DNA of 64,000 nt from Streptomyces sp. NBC_01497 (GTDB taxonomy: Bacteria; Actinomycetota; Actinomycetes; Streptomycetales; Streptomycetaceae). Of this stretch, positions 46,046 to 55,363 are shown in pieces (the first letter of the stretch is position 1; each line of letters begins with the position of its first letter). The notes below the pieces were generated by a model. The model was not told the origin of the DNA. It did no database searches and saw only the letters and a program-made list of their open reading frames with translations. Location: contig NZ_CP109427.1 of NCBI RefSeq assembly GCF_036250695.1, positions 3,038,001-3,102,000 of the forward strand, in the 5' to 3' direction. The position numbers and the translations under genes were made by a program.

Positions 46046-46996
46046 ATGCAGGACCGACGCCGCACGGTACTCCGCCTCCCGCAGCACACGGTTCCCGTGC
46101 TCCTGCGGGAACGCCAGTCCTCGTCCGACACGGGCTCCTCGGGCTCGCCGTCGGGATCACCGTCGGGCTCCCCCTCGGACGACAACCCCTTCGCGCCGCC
46201 GCCCGAGGGCACCGCCGACCAGCCCTGGCAGCCACGCCACCACCCGCACCGGGACGGCTCGGACCGGGGCGGCGACGAGGAGTCCGGCTCCGGCGACGAC
46301 GGACGGGGCAAGGACGACCGCCCGGTCTGGGGCGGCCAGTGGAGCGACCGGCAGCCCGGCAGGTCGGGCGGCGGCTTCGGCGGCCGGCCCGGCGGGCAGG
46401 GGCCGCAGGGGCCCGAGCAGCGGCAGGGCCAGGGCGGCGGACCGGGCGGATCCGGCCGCGGCGGGATGCGCTGGGACCCCAAGGACGTCTACCAGCGCCG
46501 CGCGCGCTACGCGCTGCTCTCCGGTATCTGGGCCTTCTTCTTCGCGCTGTTCAGCATCCCCGAGGTCGCGCTGCTGCTCGGCTCTCTCGCGGTCTACTGG
46601 TCGATCAGCTCGCTGCGCGCGAAGGACCGCAAGGACGCCCCGGCGGGCGAGGACGGCGTGGCGGGGGCCCGCAGACCCGACCCGTTCGCGACGCCCGCGC
46701 AGAGCGCCGGGGCCGCGTACCAGTCCACACAGGACCGCGCGTACGCCTCCGCGGGCGTGCACCACACCCAGCAGCAGGTGGAACAGCAGCAGACACGCCC
46801 GCAGCACACCGCCGCGGTGAGCGGCCTGGTGGCCGCGATCCTGGCGCTGCTGGTGGTGGCCGGGGCGTACTCCCTGCAGTTCGTCTACTCCGACTACTAC
46901 TCGTGCGTGCACACGGCCCTGACCCACGAGGGCCAGGTCGCGTGCAACAGCGAGCTGCCGAAGTCGCTGGTCTCGGTACTCGGCATCAGCAAGTAG
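46046..46996 (+). CDS. Membrane protein with disordered N-terminus
   Basis: Protein of about 316 residues, start uncertain: the ATG at 46046 follows GGGGAAG, but the first ~35 residues are atypical and an internal GTG start is possible. Residues 35-150 are Ser/Gly/Asp/Pro-rich. YQRRARYALLSGIWAFFFALFSIPEVALLLGSLAVYWSISSLRAK contains two membrane helices. A Gln-rich cytoplasmic loop (HHTQQQVEQQQTRPQHTA) precedes a third helix (VSGLVAAILALLVVAGAYSLQFV). The outer C-terminus has two Cys (YYSCVHTALTHEGQVACNSELPKSL). No function is recognised. Confidence 0.72.
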   Translation: MQDRRRTVLRLPQHTVPVLLRERQSSSDTGSSGSPSGSPSGSPSDDNPFAPPPEGTADQPWQPRHHPHRDGSDRGGDEESGSGDDGRGKDDRPVWGGQWSDRQPGRSGGGFGGRPGGQGPQGPEQRQGQGGGPGGSGRGGMRWDPKDVYQRRARYALLSGIWAFFFALFSIPEVALLLGSLAVYWSISSLRAKDRKDAPAGEDGVAGARRPDPFATPAQSAGAAYQSTQDRAYASAGVHHTQQQVEQQQTRPQHTAAVSGLVAAILALLVVAGAYSLQFVYSDYYSCVHTALTHEGQVACNSELPKSLVSVLGISK

Positions 46997-47270
46997 CCTC
47001 CCGCCCCGCCCGCGTGGTGGTGGACGGGCGTTCCGGCCGTCGGCGGCGGCCCCGGCCCGCCGGAATCCGGCGGACCGGCCACGGTTCGCGCGCCGGAATC
47101 CGGCTGCTCCCCCGCGGGCGTCTCCCTTTGGCCGTTTCGATCGGGCGTTTCCGTCGGCCGTTCCGTCGGCCGTTCCGTTCGGCGAACAGGGCGGCCGGAG
47201 CCGGCCGGGCGGGCCGGAGCGATGGCCTCCACCGCTCCGGACGGCCCGGCAACCGGACCGAGGGCCGGTA
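46997..47270. repeat. Convergent intergenic region with GCCGGAATCCGGC and CCGTCGGCCGTT repeats
   Basis: GCCGGAATCCGGC, a near-palindrome, occurs at 47059-47071 and again at 47092-47104. A 12-bp unit CCGTCGGCCGTT is repeated around 47150-47180. These could form terminator hairpins for both convergent genes. Confidence 0.45.
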
Positions 47271-49736
47271 CTAGTCGTCCTCGCAGGCCGAAGGACCCGG
47301 GCCGTCCCCGGACCGTACGGGAGCATCCACCGGGGCGTCGTCCTCCTCGCTCGGGCCGACGGCAGGCGCGTCGGGTGCCCGCTCCGGCGCGGGCGGCCCG
47401 TCCTCCGCCGTCCGCCCCGCAGGAGCCGCCTCCTCCGAAGGCCTGTCCCCATGAGGCGCGGCCTTCGCGGGGCCGTCCCCGGGACGCGCCTCCGTCGAGG
47501 GTCCGTCCGCAGGACGTTCTGCCCTCGAAGGTGCGCCCGCAGGAGGTTCGACCCTCGCGGGTGCGTCCGCAACAGGCGTGACCTTCAAGGGCGCCTCCCT
47601 GGAAACCGTGTCCTCCACCGGCGTGGCCTCTGACGGCATCCGCTCGGTCTCCCCCTGATGCGTGGACAGATACGGAGCGGGATATGGAGACGGAGCCGGG
47701 GGCACGGGGGCCGACGGGGGCTGAGGCATCGGCGGGGGTGGGGGCGCCTCCTGACGCCGGGGCGCGGACGCGGGCTCGGCCGAGGTGGACGCCGCGGGCT
47801 CGGGCGGGGTCCCCGGCGGGGTCCCTTGCGGGGTCTCAGCCGCGGGCTCCGGCGCGGCCGACGGTTCCGGTCGCGACCAGGGGCGTCCCTCGGACGAGAA
47901 GTCCGCCATCAGCCCGCCGGAGACCTGCTTCAGCCCGGCCCAGCGGGCTTCACGCGCGCCGCGCTCGTGCCAGGACTCCGCCGACAGGAAGTCGTATCCC
48001 TCGGCCGTCCCGGCGCCCGGCGTCGCCGCGTCCGCCGGGGTACGCCGACGCAGCCAGGTCCAGGGACGCGTCCAGCGGCGGGCCGGCGCCACGGCGTGTC
48101 CGAGGCCGCCGGGTTGCGCGCGGGTGCCGTCGGCCGCGACCGGGGCGCCTCCGGCGGAGCCGGCCGCCTCCGCCGCGTGCGCCGTACCGTCGTCCGTACC
48201 CGTCGCGCCGGTCTCCGCAGGAGCGGACATCGGCGCCGCGTTCACCTTCTCGCTGCCGCCCACGGCCGGATCCGCCGCCCTCGTGCGGCGCGTGACGCGC
48301 AGCAGCAGCCCGGACCAGCGGCCCGGGGCCGTGGCGTCCTCCGCCGTCGCCGTGCCGCCCGGTGGGGCGAGGGCCGGCTCCTGCGTCACCTCGACCGCGT
48401 GATGGACGGCCCTCCTGCGCACCCGCCAGGCACGCACGACGAGGACGTACGGAACAGCGACCGCCACCGTCCACAGCAGCGCCGCCACGCCGGTCGTCCA
48501 CCACAGGGGCCCGAACCGGGCCAGGCTCGCGGTGCCCAGCGGTCCGCCGGCGAGCGCCGCGAGCAACGCCGTCAGCGCCCCCGCCACCACCCCGCCCAGA
48601 CCGGCTGCCAGCACGGTGTCGCCCGCGCTCCAGGCCTCCTCGCGGTCCACGAACGCCGGTGCCGCCTTGTGCAGGGTGAACGCGCCGACGGTCAGGCCCG
48701 CCGCGACCGGCACGAATGCCGCCGACCAGTGCTGCCAGCCGCCCACGCCCTGCGGTACGGCGGCCAGCAGCGGGAAGGACGGCAGCCCCGGGTCGCCCAG
48801 GGCGGCGAACGGCGTCACCGTCGTGGCCGTGTTGAGCGCGAATCCGGGCCCGAGGCCGTATGCGGCAGCCCATACGGCCGCGTTCGGGACGAGCACGAGG
48901 CCGAGCAGCAGTACGGCGAACCGGCCCGACCACACCATCGAGAGCCGCAGGAACGACTCCTGGGCCGTATGTCCGTGACGTACGAGCGACAAGGCCACGA
49001 GCACCGCGCCGCAGCCGAGCAGGACCGCGGCCGAGGCGGCGCCCGCGCGCACCGCGAGGCCGGTGAGGCGGCGCGCCGAGACCGACCAGAGCGTTCGGGC
49101 GCACCACGCGCGCGCCCCGTGGGGCAGCCACCTCGGCAGGGGGACGGCGGGCCGGCCCACGGCGCTCCAGGCGCCCGCGCCGGTCACGGCGATCACGAAG
49201 GCGGGCAGCACGGCCGCCGCCCGCAGGGGCGCCGCGGTGAACGCACCGGTGTGCGCGTACGCGACGGCTCCCGCGCCGACCAGCAGGTAGCCCCCGCTGA
49301 CGGTGGCCACGGCGCCGAGCGCGGTGAGCTGCGGCCGTCCCTCCTGCGGTTCGAGCGCGTCACGGGCCGCCCGGTACGCCAGATAGCCGGGCAACGCGAC
49401 GAGCAGCAGCGGCACGATCCCGACGGGCGCGGGCGCGCCGGACAGCGTTCCTGGTCGTACGAGGTCGATGCCGTGTGCGAGCAGCCAGAGTGCGACGGCC
49501 ACGTGAAGGGCACCGCCCGCTCCGCTGTCCGGGTAAGGCGAGCTGATCCACAACGCCATGACCAGCACGGCAAGCGTGCCGAGGCCGAGGCATGCGGCGA
49601 TGGAGCCGCGCAGGAAGGACGCGGTGAGCGCGGCGGCCCTGCCGCGCTCCAGGGCAGACGCGGACGACAACAACTCTCCGCGTTCGGTCACTTGGGTCAC
49701 ACCCGTAATGCTGCCTGCGACACGCTCTTTGGTCAC
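47271..49736 (-). CDS. DUF6350 (PerM-like) multi-helix membrane protein
   Basis: Protein of 821 residues. The first ~430 residues contain about nine membrane helices (for example ACLGLGTLAVLVMALWIS, VGIVPLLLVALPGYLAYRAA and SFPLLAAVPQGVGGWQHWSAAFVPVAAGLTVGAFTL), matching DUF6350, a family linked to cell division (PerM) in actinobacteria. The C-terminal ~390 residues are a Pro/Ala/Glu-rich disordered tail. The tail contains a conserved-looking EGYDFLSAESWHERGAREARWAGLKQVSGGLMADFSSEGRPWSRP. The GTG at 49736 is the start, with internal GTG alternatives. Divergent from the HTH-sigma fusion gene at 49818. Confidence 0.8.
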   Translation of the reverse strand: MTKERVAGSITGVTQVTERGELLSSASALERGRAAALTASFLRGSIAACLGLGTLAVLVMALWISSPYPDSGAGGALHVAVALWLLAHGIDLVRPGTLSGAPAPVGIVPLLLVALPGYLAYRAARDALEPQEGRPQLTALGAVATVSGGYLLVGAGAVAYAHTGAFTAAPLRAAAVLPAFVIAVTGAGAWSAVGRPAVPLPRWLPHGARAWCARTLWSVSARRLTGLAVRAGAASAAVLLGCGAVLVALSLVRHGHTAQESFLRLSMVWSGRFAVLLLGLVLVPNAAVWAAAYGLGPGFALNTATTVTPFAALGDPGLPSFPLLAAVPQGVGGWQHWSAAFVPVAAGLTVGAFTLHKAAPAFVDREEAWSAGDTVLAAGLGGVVAGALTALLAALAGGPLGTASLARFGPLWWTTGVAALLWTVAVAVPYVLVVRAWRVRRRAVHHAVEVTQEPALAPPGGTATAEDATAPGRWSGLLLRVTRRTRAADPAVGGSEKVNAAPMSAPAETGATGTDDGTAHAAEAAGSAGGAPVAADGTRAQPGGLGHAVAPARRWTRPWTWLRRRTPADAATPGAGTAEGYDFLSAESWHERGAREARWAGLKQVSGGLMADFSSEGRPWSRPEPSAAPEPAAETPQGTPPGTPPEPAASTSAEPASAPRRQEAPPPPPMPQPPSAPVPPAPSPYPAPYLSTHQGETERMPSEATPVEDTVSREAPLKVTPVADAPARVEPPAGAPSRAERPADGPSTEARPGDGPAKAAPHGDRPSEEAAPAGRTAEDGPPAPERAPDAPAVGPSEEDDAPVDAPVRSGDGPGPSACEDD

Positions 49737-49817
49737 GTAACAGGCGAATGCTCGACATGTCGATCATTATTCGGTTATGTGCTTTTCCGACAGAGCCCGT
49801 GCTGCGGAGACTCCCCG

Positions 49818-51440
49818 ATGACGCAGAGCACCACCCGAAGCACCCCGACACCCCTCGCGCCCACGCCCCCGGCTCCCCCGCCGAAGGAGCGCCGAAGGCT
49901 GCGCGAGGGCAAGGCCATGACCGTGAAGCAGCTGGCCGCCACGGTGGGCGTGGCCCAGTCGACGGTGAAGAGCTGGGAGACGGGGCGTTCGCAGCCGAGC
50001 GGGCGCAAGGGCGAGCAGTACGTGCGACTGCTCGCGGTCTTCGCCCTGGAGGTGGCCGCCGCCGAGGAGGCCGAGGACGCGGCGGCGGCCGCGCGCGCGG
50101 CGGCGGAACGCGCCGAGACCGAACGGCAGGCGGTCGCGCGCCAGATCGCGCAGCTGGAATCCGTCCGATTGGCGGTGTCCGCCGCCGCCTCGGCGTCGGA
50201 CGGAGGGACCGTCACCGCTCCGGCGGCCCGCCCGGACGCCGCCGGCACTCAGGCCCCCGTGGAGGAGCCCGACGAGCCCCGCACGACCACCGACGCCGGC
50301 ACCGGTGCTGGTGCTGGTGCTGGTGCCGATACCGCTGATACCGCTGATACCGCTATCGGTGCTGATACCGGTCCCGGTACCGGAACTGACGTGGCGTCCG
50401 ATGACGGCGGGGCCGCCCCCGCCGACGCGGAAGCGGCCCACCCCGACGCCGGTGCCCGAGACGCCGACACCGTTGCCGATGCCGGAGGCGCCGACACAGG
50501 TGCCGCTTCCGGTGCCGGAGACGCCGACACAGGTGCCGCTGATGCCGACGCCGACGCAGCCCCCCGACGGGTCGTCAACCTGGACAAAGCGTCGGACGGC
50601 TTCGGTGCGGGACCGGTCACCGTCACGCCCGAGCAGGCCTTCGACGCCCTGTACGCGTACGCCTCACCCGCCCTCGTACGCCAGGCGTACCTGCTGACCG
50701 GACATCGCGGGCTCGCCCGGGAATCCGTCGAGCGGGCGTTCCAACTGGCCTGGCAGCGCTGGCCCGAGGTCGCGGTGGACCGCGATCCGGCGAGCTGGGT
50801 GCGGGCCGCCGTGCACGAGTACGCGCTCTCGCCGTGGCACCGCTTCCGCACCGTGCGGGGCGTGCGCGTCGCGCGTCCGGGGCCGGACGCCGAGCCCGTC
50901 CCCGTGCCGAACGGGCGCGCGCTGCGTGAGGCCCTGCTGGCGCTGCCGCCCTCGTACCGGCGGGCGATGCTGCTCTACGACGGTCTCGGCCTCGACCTGC
51001 CCGACGCGGCGGCGGAGGCGCAGTCCAGCACGCCCGCCACCGCCAGCCGGGTGCTGCACGCACGTGAGGCCGTCGCCGCGCGGGCGCCTGAACTGTCGGA
51101 CGCGGGCCTGCTGCACGACCGGCTCGACGGGCTGGCCCGCTGGGTCGCCGTGCCCTCGACGGCCCCCGCCAGGTCGGTGCGGCGCGGCAGTGAGCGGCGG
51201 GTGCGGATGTGGACGCGCGCGGCGATCGTCCTGACCGTGCTGATCGTGAGTGCGACGATCTTCACCCTGCTGACGGCGCCCCGCCAGTACAACGCTCCGG
51301 AGGCGCCGCCGGAGCGGGTGACGGGCGTGCCGCTACCGGGTGGTCCTCAGCCGCTGACACCCCAGGACCTGAAGCTGCGCGACAAGCTCGACGCCGTACC
51401 GCTGAACGGTCCTGAGCGGTTGCTCCCCCGCCCTGGCTGA
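49818..51440 (+). CDS. XRE HTH - ECF sigma-like - membrane anchor fusion protein
   Basis: Protein of 540 residues with an unusual layout. Residues 23-72 form an XRE-type HTH (MTVKQLAATVGVAQSTVKSWETGRSQPSGRKGEQYVRLL). An Ala/Glu coiled-coil-like segment (75-118) follows, then a repetitive Ala/Asp/Gly/Thr linker (125-260). Residues ~270-430 look like a degenerate ECF sigma: ALYAYASPALVRQAYLLTGHRGLARESVERAFQLAWQRWPEVAVD (region 2) and ALPPSYRRAMLLYDGLGLDLPDAAAEAQSSTPATASRVLHARE (region 4). One membrane helix near 467-488 (AAIVLTVLIVSATIFTLL) precedes a short outer tail. The ATG at 49818 is chosen; the frame is open far upstream but reads antisense to the DUF6350 gene. It probably works as a membrane-tethered DNA-binding regulator. 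Confidence 0.75.
   Translation: MTQSTTRSTPTPLAPTPPAPPPKERRRLREGKAMTVKQLAATVGVAQSTVKSWETGRSQPSGRKGEQYVRLLAVFALEVAAAEEAEDAAAAARAAAERAETERQAVARQIAQLESVRLAVSAAASASDGGTVTAPAARPDAAGTQAPVEEPDEPRTTTDAGTGAGAGAGADTADTADTAIGADTGPGTGTDVASDDGGAAPADAEAAHPDAGARDADTVADAGGADTGAASGAGDADTGAADADADAAPRRVVNLDKASDGFGAGPVTVTPEQAFDALYAYASPALVRQAYLLTGHRGLARESVERAFQLAWQRWPEVAVDRDPASWVRAAVHEYALSPWHRFRTVRGVRVARPGPDAEPVPVPNGRALREALLALPPSYRRAMLLYDGLGLDLPDAAAEAQSSTPATASRVLHAREAVAARAPELSDAGLLHDRLDGLARWVAVPSTAPARSVRRGSERRVRMWTRAAIVLTVLIVSATIFTLLTAPRQYNAPEAPPERVTGVPLPGGPQPLTPQDLKLRDKLDAVPLNGPERLLPRPG
50299..50372. repeat. In-gene GGTGCT / GATACCGCT microsatellites
   Basis: GGTGCT is repeated four times, then GATACCGCT about three times, inside the linker of the HTH-sigma fusion gene. 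All units are multiples of three, so length changes keep the frame. Confidence 0.7.
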
Positions 51441-51474
51441 GCGCCCGCCCGCACGCACCACCCGAAACGCCGAG

Positions 51475-51506
51475 TGGGCCCGCTCCCTGACGGGAGCGGG
51501 CCCACG
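51475..51506. terminator. Bidirectional hairpin between the HTH-sigma gene and sucD
   Basis: A perfect 14-bp stem joins 51475-51488 to 51493-51506 with loop TGAC. It lies between convergent genes. Confidence 0.8.
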
Positions 51507-51585
51507 GTGCTGACAGGCGGTGCGCACGGTCCGCGTGGTGCGGGATATGCGCTGCGCGCGGTGTGCGCGCGTGGCTGTCGGCAGG

Positions 51586-52470
51586 TCAGCCGGCGAGGAC
51601 CGCGCGGGCGAGCTCCGCGGTCTCGGTCGGGGTCTTGCCGACCTTGACGCCGGCGGCCTCCAGGGCCTCCTTCTTCGCGGCGGCCGTGCCGGAGGAACCG
51701 GAGACGATGGCGCCTGCGTGGCCCATCGTCTTGCCCTCGGGCGCGGTGAAGCCCGCGACGTAACCGACGACCGGCTTGGTCACGTGCGCCTTGATGAAGT
51801 CGGCCGCGCGCTCCTCGGCGTCGCCGCCGATCTCGCCGATCATTACGATGAGGTCCGTCTCGGGGTCCGCCTCGAACGCCTTGAGGGCGTCGATGTGCGT
51901 GGTGCCGATGACCGGGTCGCCACCGATGCCGACGGCGGACGAGAAGCCGATGTCACGGAGCTCGTACATCATCTGGTAGGTCAGCGTGCCGGACTTCGAC
52001 ACGAGACCGATCCGGCCCGGCTTGGTGATGTCGCCGGGGATGATGCCCGCGTTGGACTGGCCCGGCGTGATGAGACCGGGGCAGTTGGGGCCGATGATGC
52101 GGGTCTTGTTGCCCTTGCTCGACGCGTACGCCCAGAAGGCGGCCGAGTCGTGCACGGCGATGCCCTCGGTGATGACGACGACGAGACCGATCTCCGCGTC
52201 GATCGCCTCGACGACGGCGGCCTTCGCGAAGGCCGGCGGCACGAAGACGACGCTCACGTCGGCGCCGGTCTTCTCCATCGCGTCGGCGACCGAGCCGAAG
52301 ACGGGCACGGAGGCGCCGTCGAAGTCCACGGACGTGCCCGCCTTGCGCGGGTTCACGCCTCCGACGATGTTGGTGCCGTCGGCGAGCATGAGCTTGGTGT
52401 GCTTCATGCCGGTGGAGCCGGTCATGCCTTGGACGATGACCTTGCTTTCCTTGTTCAGGAAGATAGCCAT
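51586..52470 (-). CDS. sucD: Succinyl-CoA synthetase alpha subunit
   Basis: CoA-binding and catalytic subunit forming ATP or GTP from succinyl-CoA. It has 294 residues. The Rossmann CoA site includes [19 protein letters not shown], and the phosphohistidine is in [13 protein letters not shown] near residue 250. [22 protein letters not shown] and [10 protein letters not shown] are further signatures. The ATG at 52470 lies 25 bp after the sucC stop, so sucCD is an operon. Confidence 0.97.
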   Translation of the reverse strand: MAIFLNKESKVIVQGMTGSTGMKHTKLMLADGTNIVGGVNPRKAGTSVDFDGASVPVFGSVADAMEKTGADVSVVFVPPAFAKAAVVEAIDAEIGLVVVITEGIAVHDSAAFWAYASSKGNKTRIIGPNCPGLITPGQSNAGIIPGDITKPGRIGLVSKSGTLTYQMMYELRDIGFSSAVGIGGDPVIGTTHIDALKAFEADPETDLIVMIGEIGGDAEERAADFIKAHVTKPVVGYVAGFTAPEGKTMGHAGAIVSGSSGTAAAKKEALEAAGVKVGKTPTETAELARAVLAG

Positions 52471-52495
52471 GGTGTGGTTTTCCCTCGTCCTTTTC

Positions 52496-53671
52496 TTACT
52501 TGGCCGCGGCCAGCTCGGCAGCCTTGTCGGCCGCGCCGTCCATGGTGTCCACGCGCTGCACGAGCGGGTGGTTCGCGTCGGACAGGATCTTGCGACCCAG
52601 TTCCGCGTTGTTGCCGTCGAGGCGCACGACCAGCGGCTTCGACACGGTCTCACCCTTGGACTTCAGCAGCTCCAGGGCCTGCACGATGCCGTTGGCGACC
52701 TCGTCGCAGGCGGTGATGCCACCGAAGACGTTGACGAAGACGGACTTGACGTCCGGGTCGCCGAGGATGATCTCCAGGCCGTTCGCCATCACCTGGGCGG
52801 ACGCGCCGCCGCCGATGTCGAGGAAGTTGGCCGGCTTCACGCCGCCGTGCTTCTCACCGGCGTACGCGACGACGTCGAGCGTCGACATGACGAGGCCCGC
52901 GCCGTTGCCGATGATGCCGACCTGGCCGTCAAGCTTGACGTAGTTGAGGTTCTTGGCCTTGGCCGCGGCTTCGAGCGGGTTCGCCGCGGCCTTGTCCTCA
53001 AGCGCCTCGTGCTCGGGCTGGCGGAAGTCCGCGTTCTCGTCCAGGGAGACCTTGCCGTCAAGCGCGATGATCTTGCCGTCACCGGACTTGACCAGCGGGT
53101 TCACCTCGACCAGCAGGGCGTCTTCCTTGACGAAGACGGTCCACAGCTTCTGCAGCGCCTCGGCGATCTGGTCCGCGACGTCGGCCGGGAACTTCGCGGC
53201 CTCGACGATCTCGCGGGCCTTCTCGGGCGTGCAGCCCTCGTTGGCGTCGACGGCGATGCGGGCCAGGGCCTCGGGGTGCTTCTCGGCGACGACCTCGATC
53301 TCCATGCCGCCCTGGACGGAGGCCATGGCGAGGAAGGTGCGGTTGGTGCGGTCGAGCAGGAAGGAGACGTAGTACTCCTCGGCGATGTCGGCGGTCTCCG
53401 CCAGCATCACCTTGTGGACCGTGTGGCCCTTGATGTCCATGCCCAGAATCTGACCGGCCTTCTCGACCGCGTCCGCCGGGTCGGAGGCCAGCTTGACGCC
53501 GCCGGCCTTGCCCCGGCCGCCGACCTTGACCTGAGCCTTGACGACGGCCTTGCCGCCGAGGCGCTCGGTCACGTCGCGGGCCGCCTCAGGCGTTTCGATG
53601 ACTTCACCGGCCAGCACCGGTACACCGTGCTTGGCGAAGAGGTCCCTCGCCTGGTACTCGAACAGGTCCAC
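52496..53671 (-). CDS. sucC: Succinyl-CoA synthetase beta subunit
   Basis: ATP-grasp subunit providing the nucleotide and succinate sites; 391 residues from the GTG at 53671, which follows AAGGGAC. Signatures: [68 protein letters not shown], and [38 protein letters not shown] is the succinate-binding end. A frame extended to 53800 adds an Arg-rich stretch before the conserved start and is rejected. Confidence 0.97.
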   Translation of the reverse strand: MDLFEYQARDLFAKHGVPVLAGEVIETPEAARDVTERLGGKAVVKAQVKVGGRGKAGGVKLASDPADAVEKAGQILGMDIKGHTVHKVMLAETADIAEEYYVSFLLDRTNRTFLAMASVQGGMEIEVVAEKHPEALARIAVDANEGCTPEKAREIVEAAKFPADVADQIAEALQKLWTVFVKEDALLVEVNPLVKSGDGKIIALDGKVSLDENADFRQPEHEALEDKAAANPLEAAAKAKNLNYVKLDGQVGIIGNGAGLVMSTLDVVAYAGEKHGGVKPANFLDIGGGASAQVMANGLEIILGDPDVKSVFVNVFGGITACDEVANGIVQALELLKSKGETVSKPLVVRLDGNNAELGRKILSDANHPLVQRVDTMDGAADKAAELAAAK

Positions 53672-54163
53672 GCGTGTCCGTCCCTTGTCTCTTCTTGAAA
53701 CCGCAGCCTGTGATCGCGGGTTGCGATGATCTGCTAGTGATCTGCGTGGGCGTGCCGCGAAGGGCAACGTGACTGCGCTGTCACTGAGGGAGGCGTACAC
53801 GGGGTCCGGAACGCGGCATGTCCGCCTGGCAGGTTATCTCCGTGAACGGGTGCACCCTAAATCACGGCTCACACATGAGCGGTGATACCTGTCACAGAGC
53901 GCACAGGACAGGGGCCCGCCTCCTCGTGCCCCGCCCGCGCCGACGCCCTCCACCGCACCCGCCCGGGGCCCCGTTCGCTCCGTGACGGTCCACTCACCCG
54001 GCGCGCCCCGGGGCGGTCGGCACGGGCCGCAAAGGGGCGCGGCCCGCCTCGTCCCGGCATGGACTCCACCCGCCCGGCCGGCCTCGTACGGCCCGGCCCC
54101 GGCCGGTCGCGGGCCGGACAGGACCCGCCCCGTCGCGGGCCGGACGGGCCGCGACGTCGCCGC
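53672..54163. other. 492-bp intergenic region upstream of sucC
   Basis: This should hold the sucCD promoter, but I cannot name a convincing -35/-10 pair. It contains a direct repeat GTCGCGGGCCGGAC (54106-54119 and 54132-54145) and the hairpin at 54131-54156. No gene is supported. Confidence 0.45.
54131..54156 (-). terminator. Hairpin after the vWA gene
   Basis: CGTCGCGG (54131-54138) pairs with CCGCGACG (54149-54156). It begins 7 nt after the vWA stop, so it probably ends the MoxR-DUF5682-vWA operon. Confidence 0.45.
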
Positions 54164-55363
54164 TCACCTCGTCGCCACGGGCACGGCGGTGTCGTCGGGC
54201 ACCGGTATCGGCCGCTTCTCGATGGCCGCCGCCATCACCTCGGGGAACAGGTCCGGCGTGCAGGCGAAGGCCGGCGCCCCCAGGGCGGCGAGCGCCGCCG
54301 CGTGCTCACGGTCGTAGGCCGGGGCGCCCTCGTCGGACAGCGCGAGCAGTGCCACGAACTGGACCCCCGACGCCTTCATCGCCGCGACCCGCTTCAGCAT
54401 CTCGTCGCGGATGCCCCCCTCGTACAGGTCGCTGATGAGCACGACCACGGTGTCCGCCGGACGGGTGATGCGGGACTGGCAGTACGCCAGCGCGCGATTG
54501 ATGTCGGTGCCGCCGCCGAGCTGCGTACCGAACAGCACGTCGACCGGGTCCTCCAGCTGGTCGGTGAGGTCGACGACGGCGGTGTCGAAGACCACCAGCC
54601 GGGTCGCGAGCGAACGCATCGAGGCGAGGACCGCGCCGAACACGGACGCGTACACGACGGACGCGGCCATGGAGCCCGACTGGTCGATGCAGAGAACGAC
54701 CTCCTTCTTCACGGACTGGCCGGCCCGGCCGTATCCGATGACGCGCTCGGGCACGACGGTGCCGAACTCGGGCAGGTAGTTCTTGAGGTTGGCCCGGATG
54801 GTGCGGTCCCAGTCGATGTCGCGGTGGCGCGGGCGGCTGATGCGCGCGGAGCGGTCGAGGGCGCCGGTCAGCGTGGCGCGAGTCCGTGTGGCGAGGCGCC
54901 TCTCGATGTCCTCGACGACCTTGCGCACGACGGCGCGCGCGGTCTCCTTCGTCGTCTCCGGCATCGCCTTGTTGAGGGAGAGGAGCGTCCCGACGAGGTG
55001 CACGTCGGCCTCGACGGCCTCCAGCATCTCCGGCTCCAGAAGCAGTGCGGACAGCCCGAGCCGGTCGATGGCGTCGCGCTGCATGAGCTGCACGACGGAG
55101 CTCGGGAAGTACGTGCGGATGTCGCCGAGCCAGCGGGCGACGGTCGGTGCCGAAGCGCCGAGCCCGGCGGTCCTGCCTCCGCGTGCGGGGCGTGCGCCGC
55201 CGCCTCCACCCCCGTAGAGGGCGGCGAGCGCACTGTCCATGGCGGCGTCGGTGCCGCTGAGCCCGCGTCCGGTGCCGTCGGCGTCCCCGCCGAGCACCAT
55301 GCGCCACCTGCGCAGCCGCTCGTCCCCTTCGGCCACCTGTCCGGGCGCTGTGCTGTGGGTCAT
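54164..55363 (-). CDS. vWA domain protein of a MoxR-linked operon
   Basis: Protein of 399 residues. The N-terminal ~210 residues are helical (APTVARWLGDIRTYFPSSVVQLMQRDAIDRLGLSALLLEPEMLE). The von Willebrand A domain starts about residue 218 with metal-site motif DQSGS in VVLCIDQSGSMAASVVYASVFGAVLASM, then GGGTDINRALAY and LISDLYEGGIRDEML. Such MoxR-paired vWA proteins act as metal-dependent adaptors for the ATPase. The ATG at 55363 overlaps the DUF5682 stop (ATGA), so the genes are translationally coupled. It is the third gene of the minus-strand arm of the cluster. Confidence 0.88.
   Translation of the reverse strand: MTHSTAPGQVAEGDERLRRWRMVLGGDADGTGRGLSGTDAAMDSALAALYGGGGGGARPARGGRTAGLGASAPTVARWLGDIRTYFPSSVVQLMQRDAIDRLGLSALLLEPEMLEAVEADVHLVGTLLSLNKAMPETTKETARAVVRKVVEDIERRLATRTRATLTGALDRSARISRPRHRDIDWDRTIRANLKNYLPEFGTVVPERVIGYGRAGQSVKKEVVLCIDQSGSMAASVVYASVFGAVLASMRSLATRLVVFDTAVVDLTDQLEDPVDVLFGTQLGGGTDINRALAYCQSRITRPADTVVVLISDLYEGGIRDEMLKRVAAMKASGVQFVALLALSDEGAPAYDREHAAALAALGAPAFACTPDLFPEVMAAAIEKRPIPVPDDTAVPVATR

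Noticed and set aside
47658..49817. In-frame upstream extension of the HTH-sigma fusion gene
   Set aside because: It is antisense to the DUF6350 gene, and the ATG at 49818 gives a sensible N-terminus with the HTH about 23 residues in.
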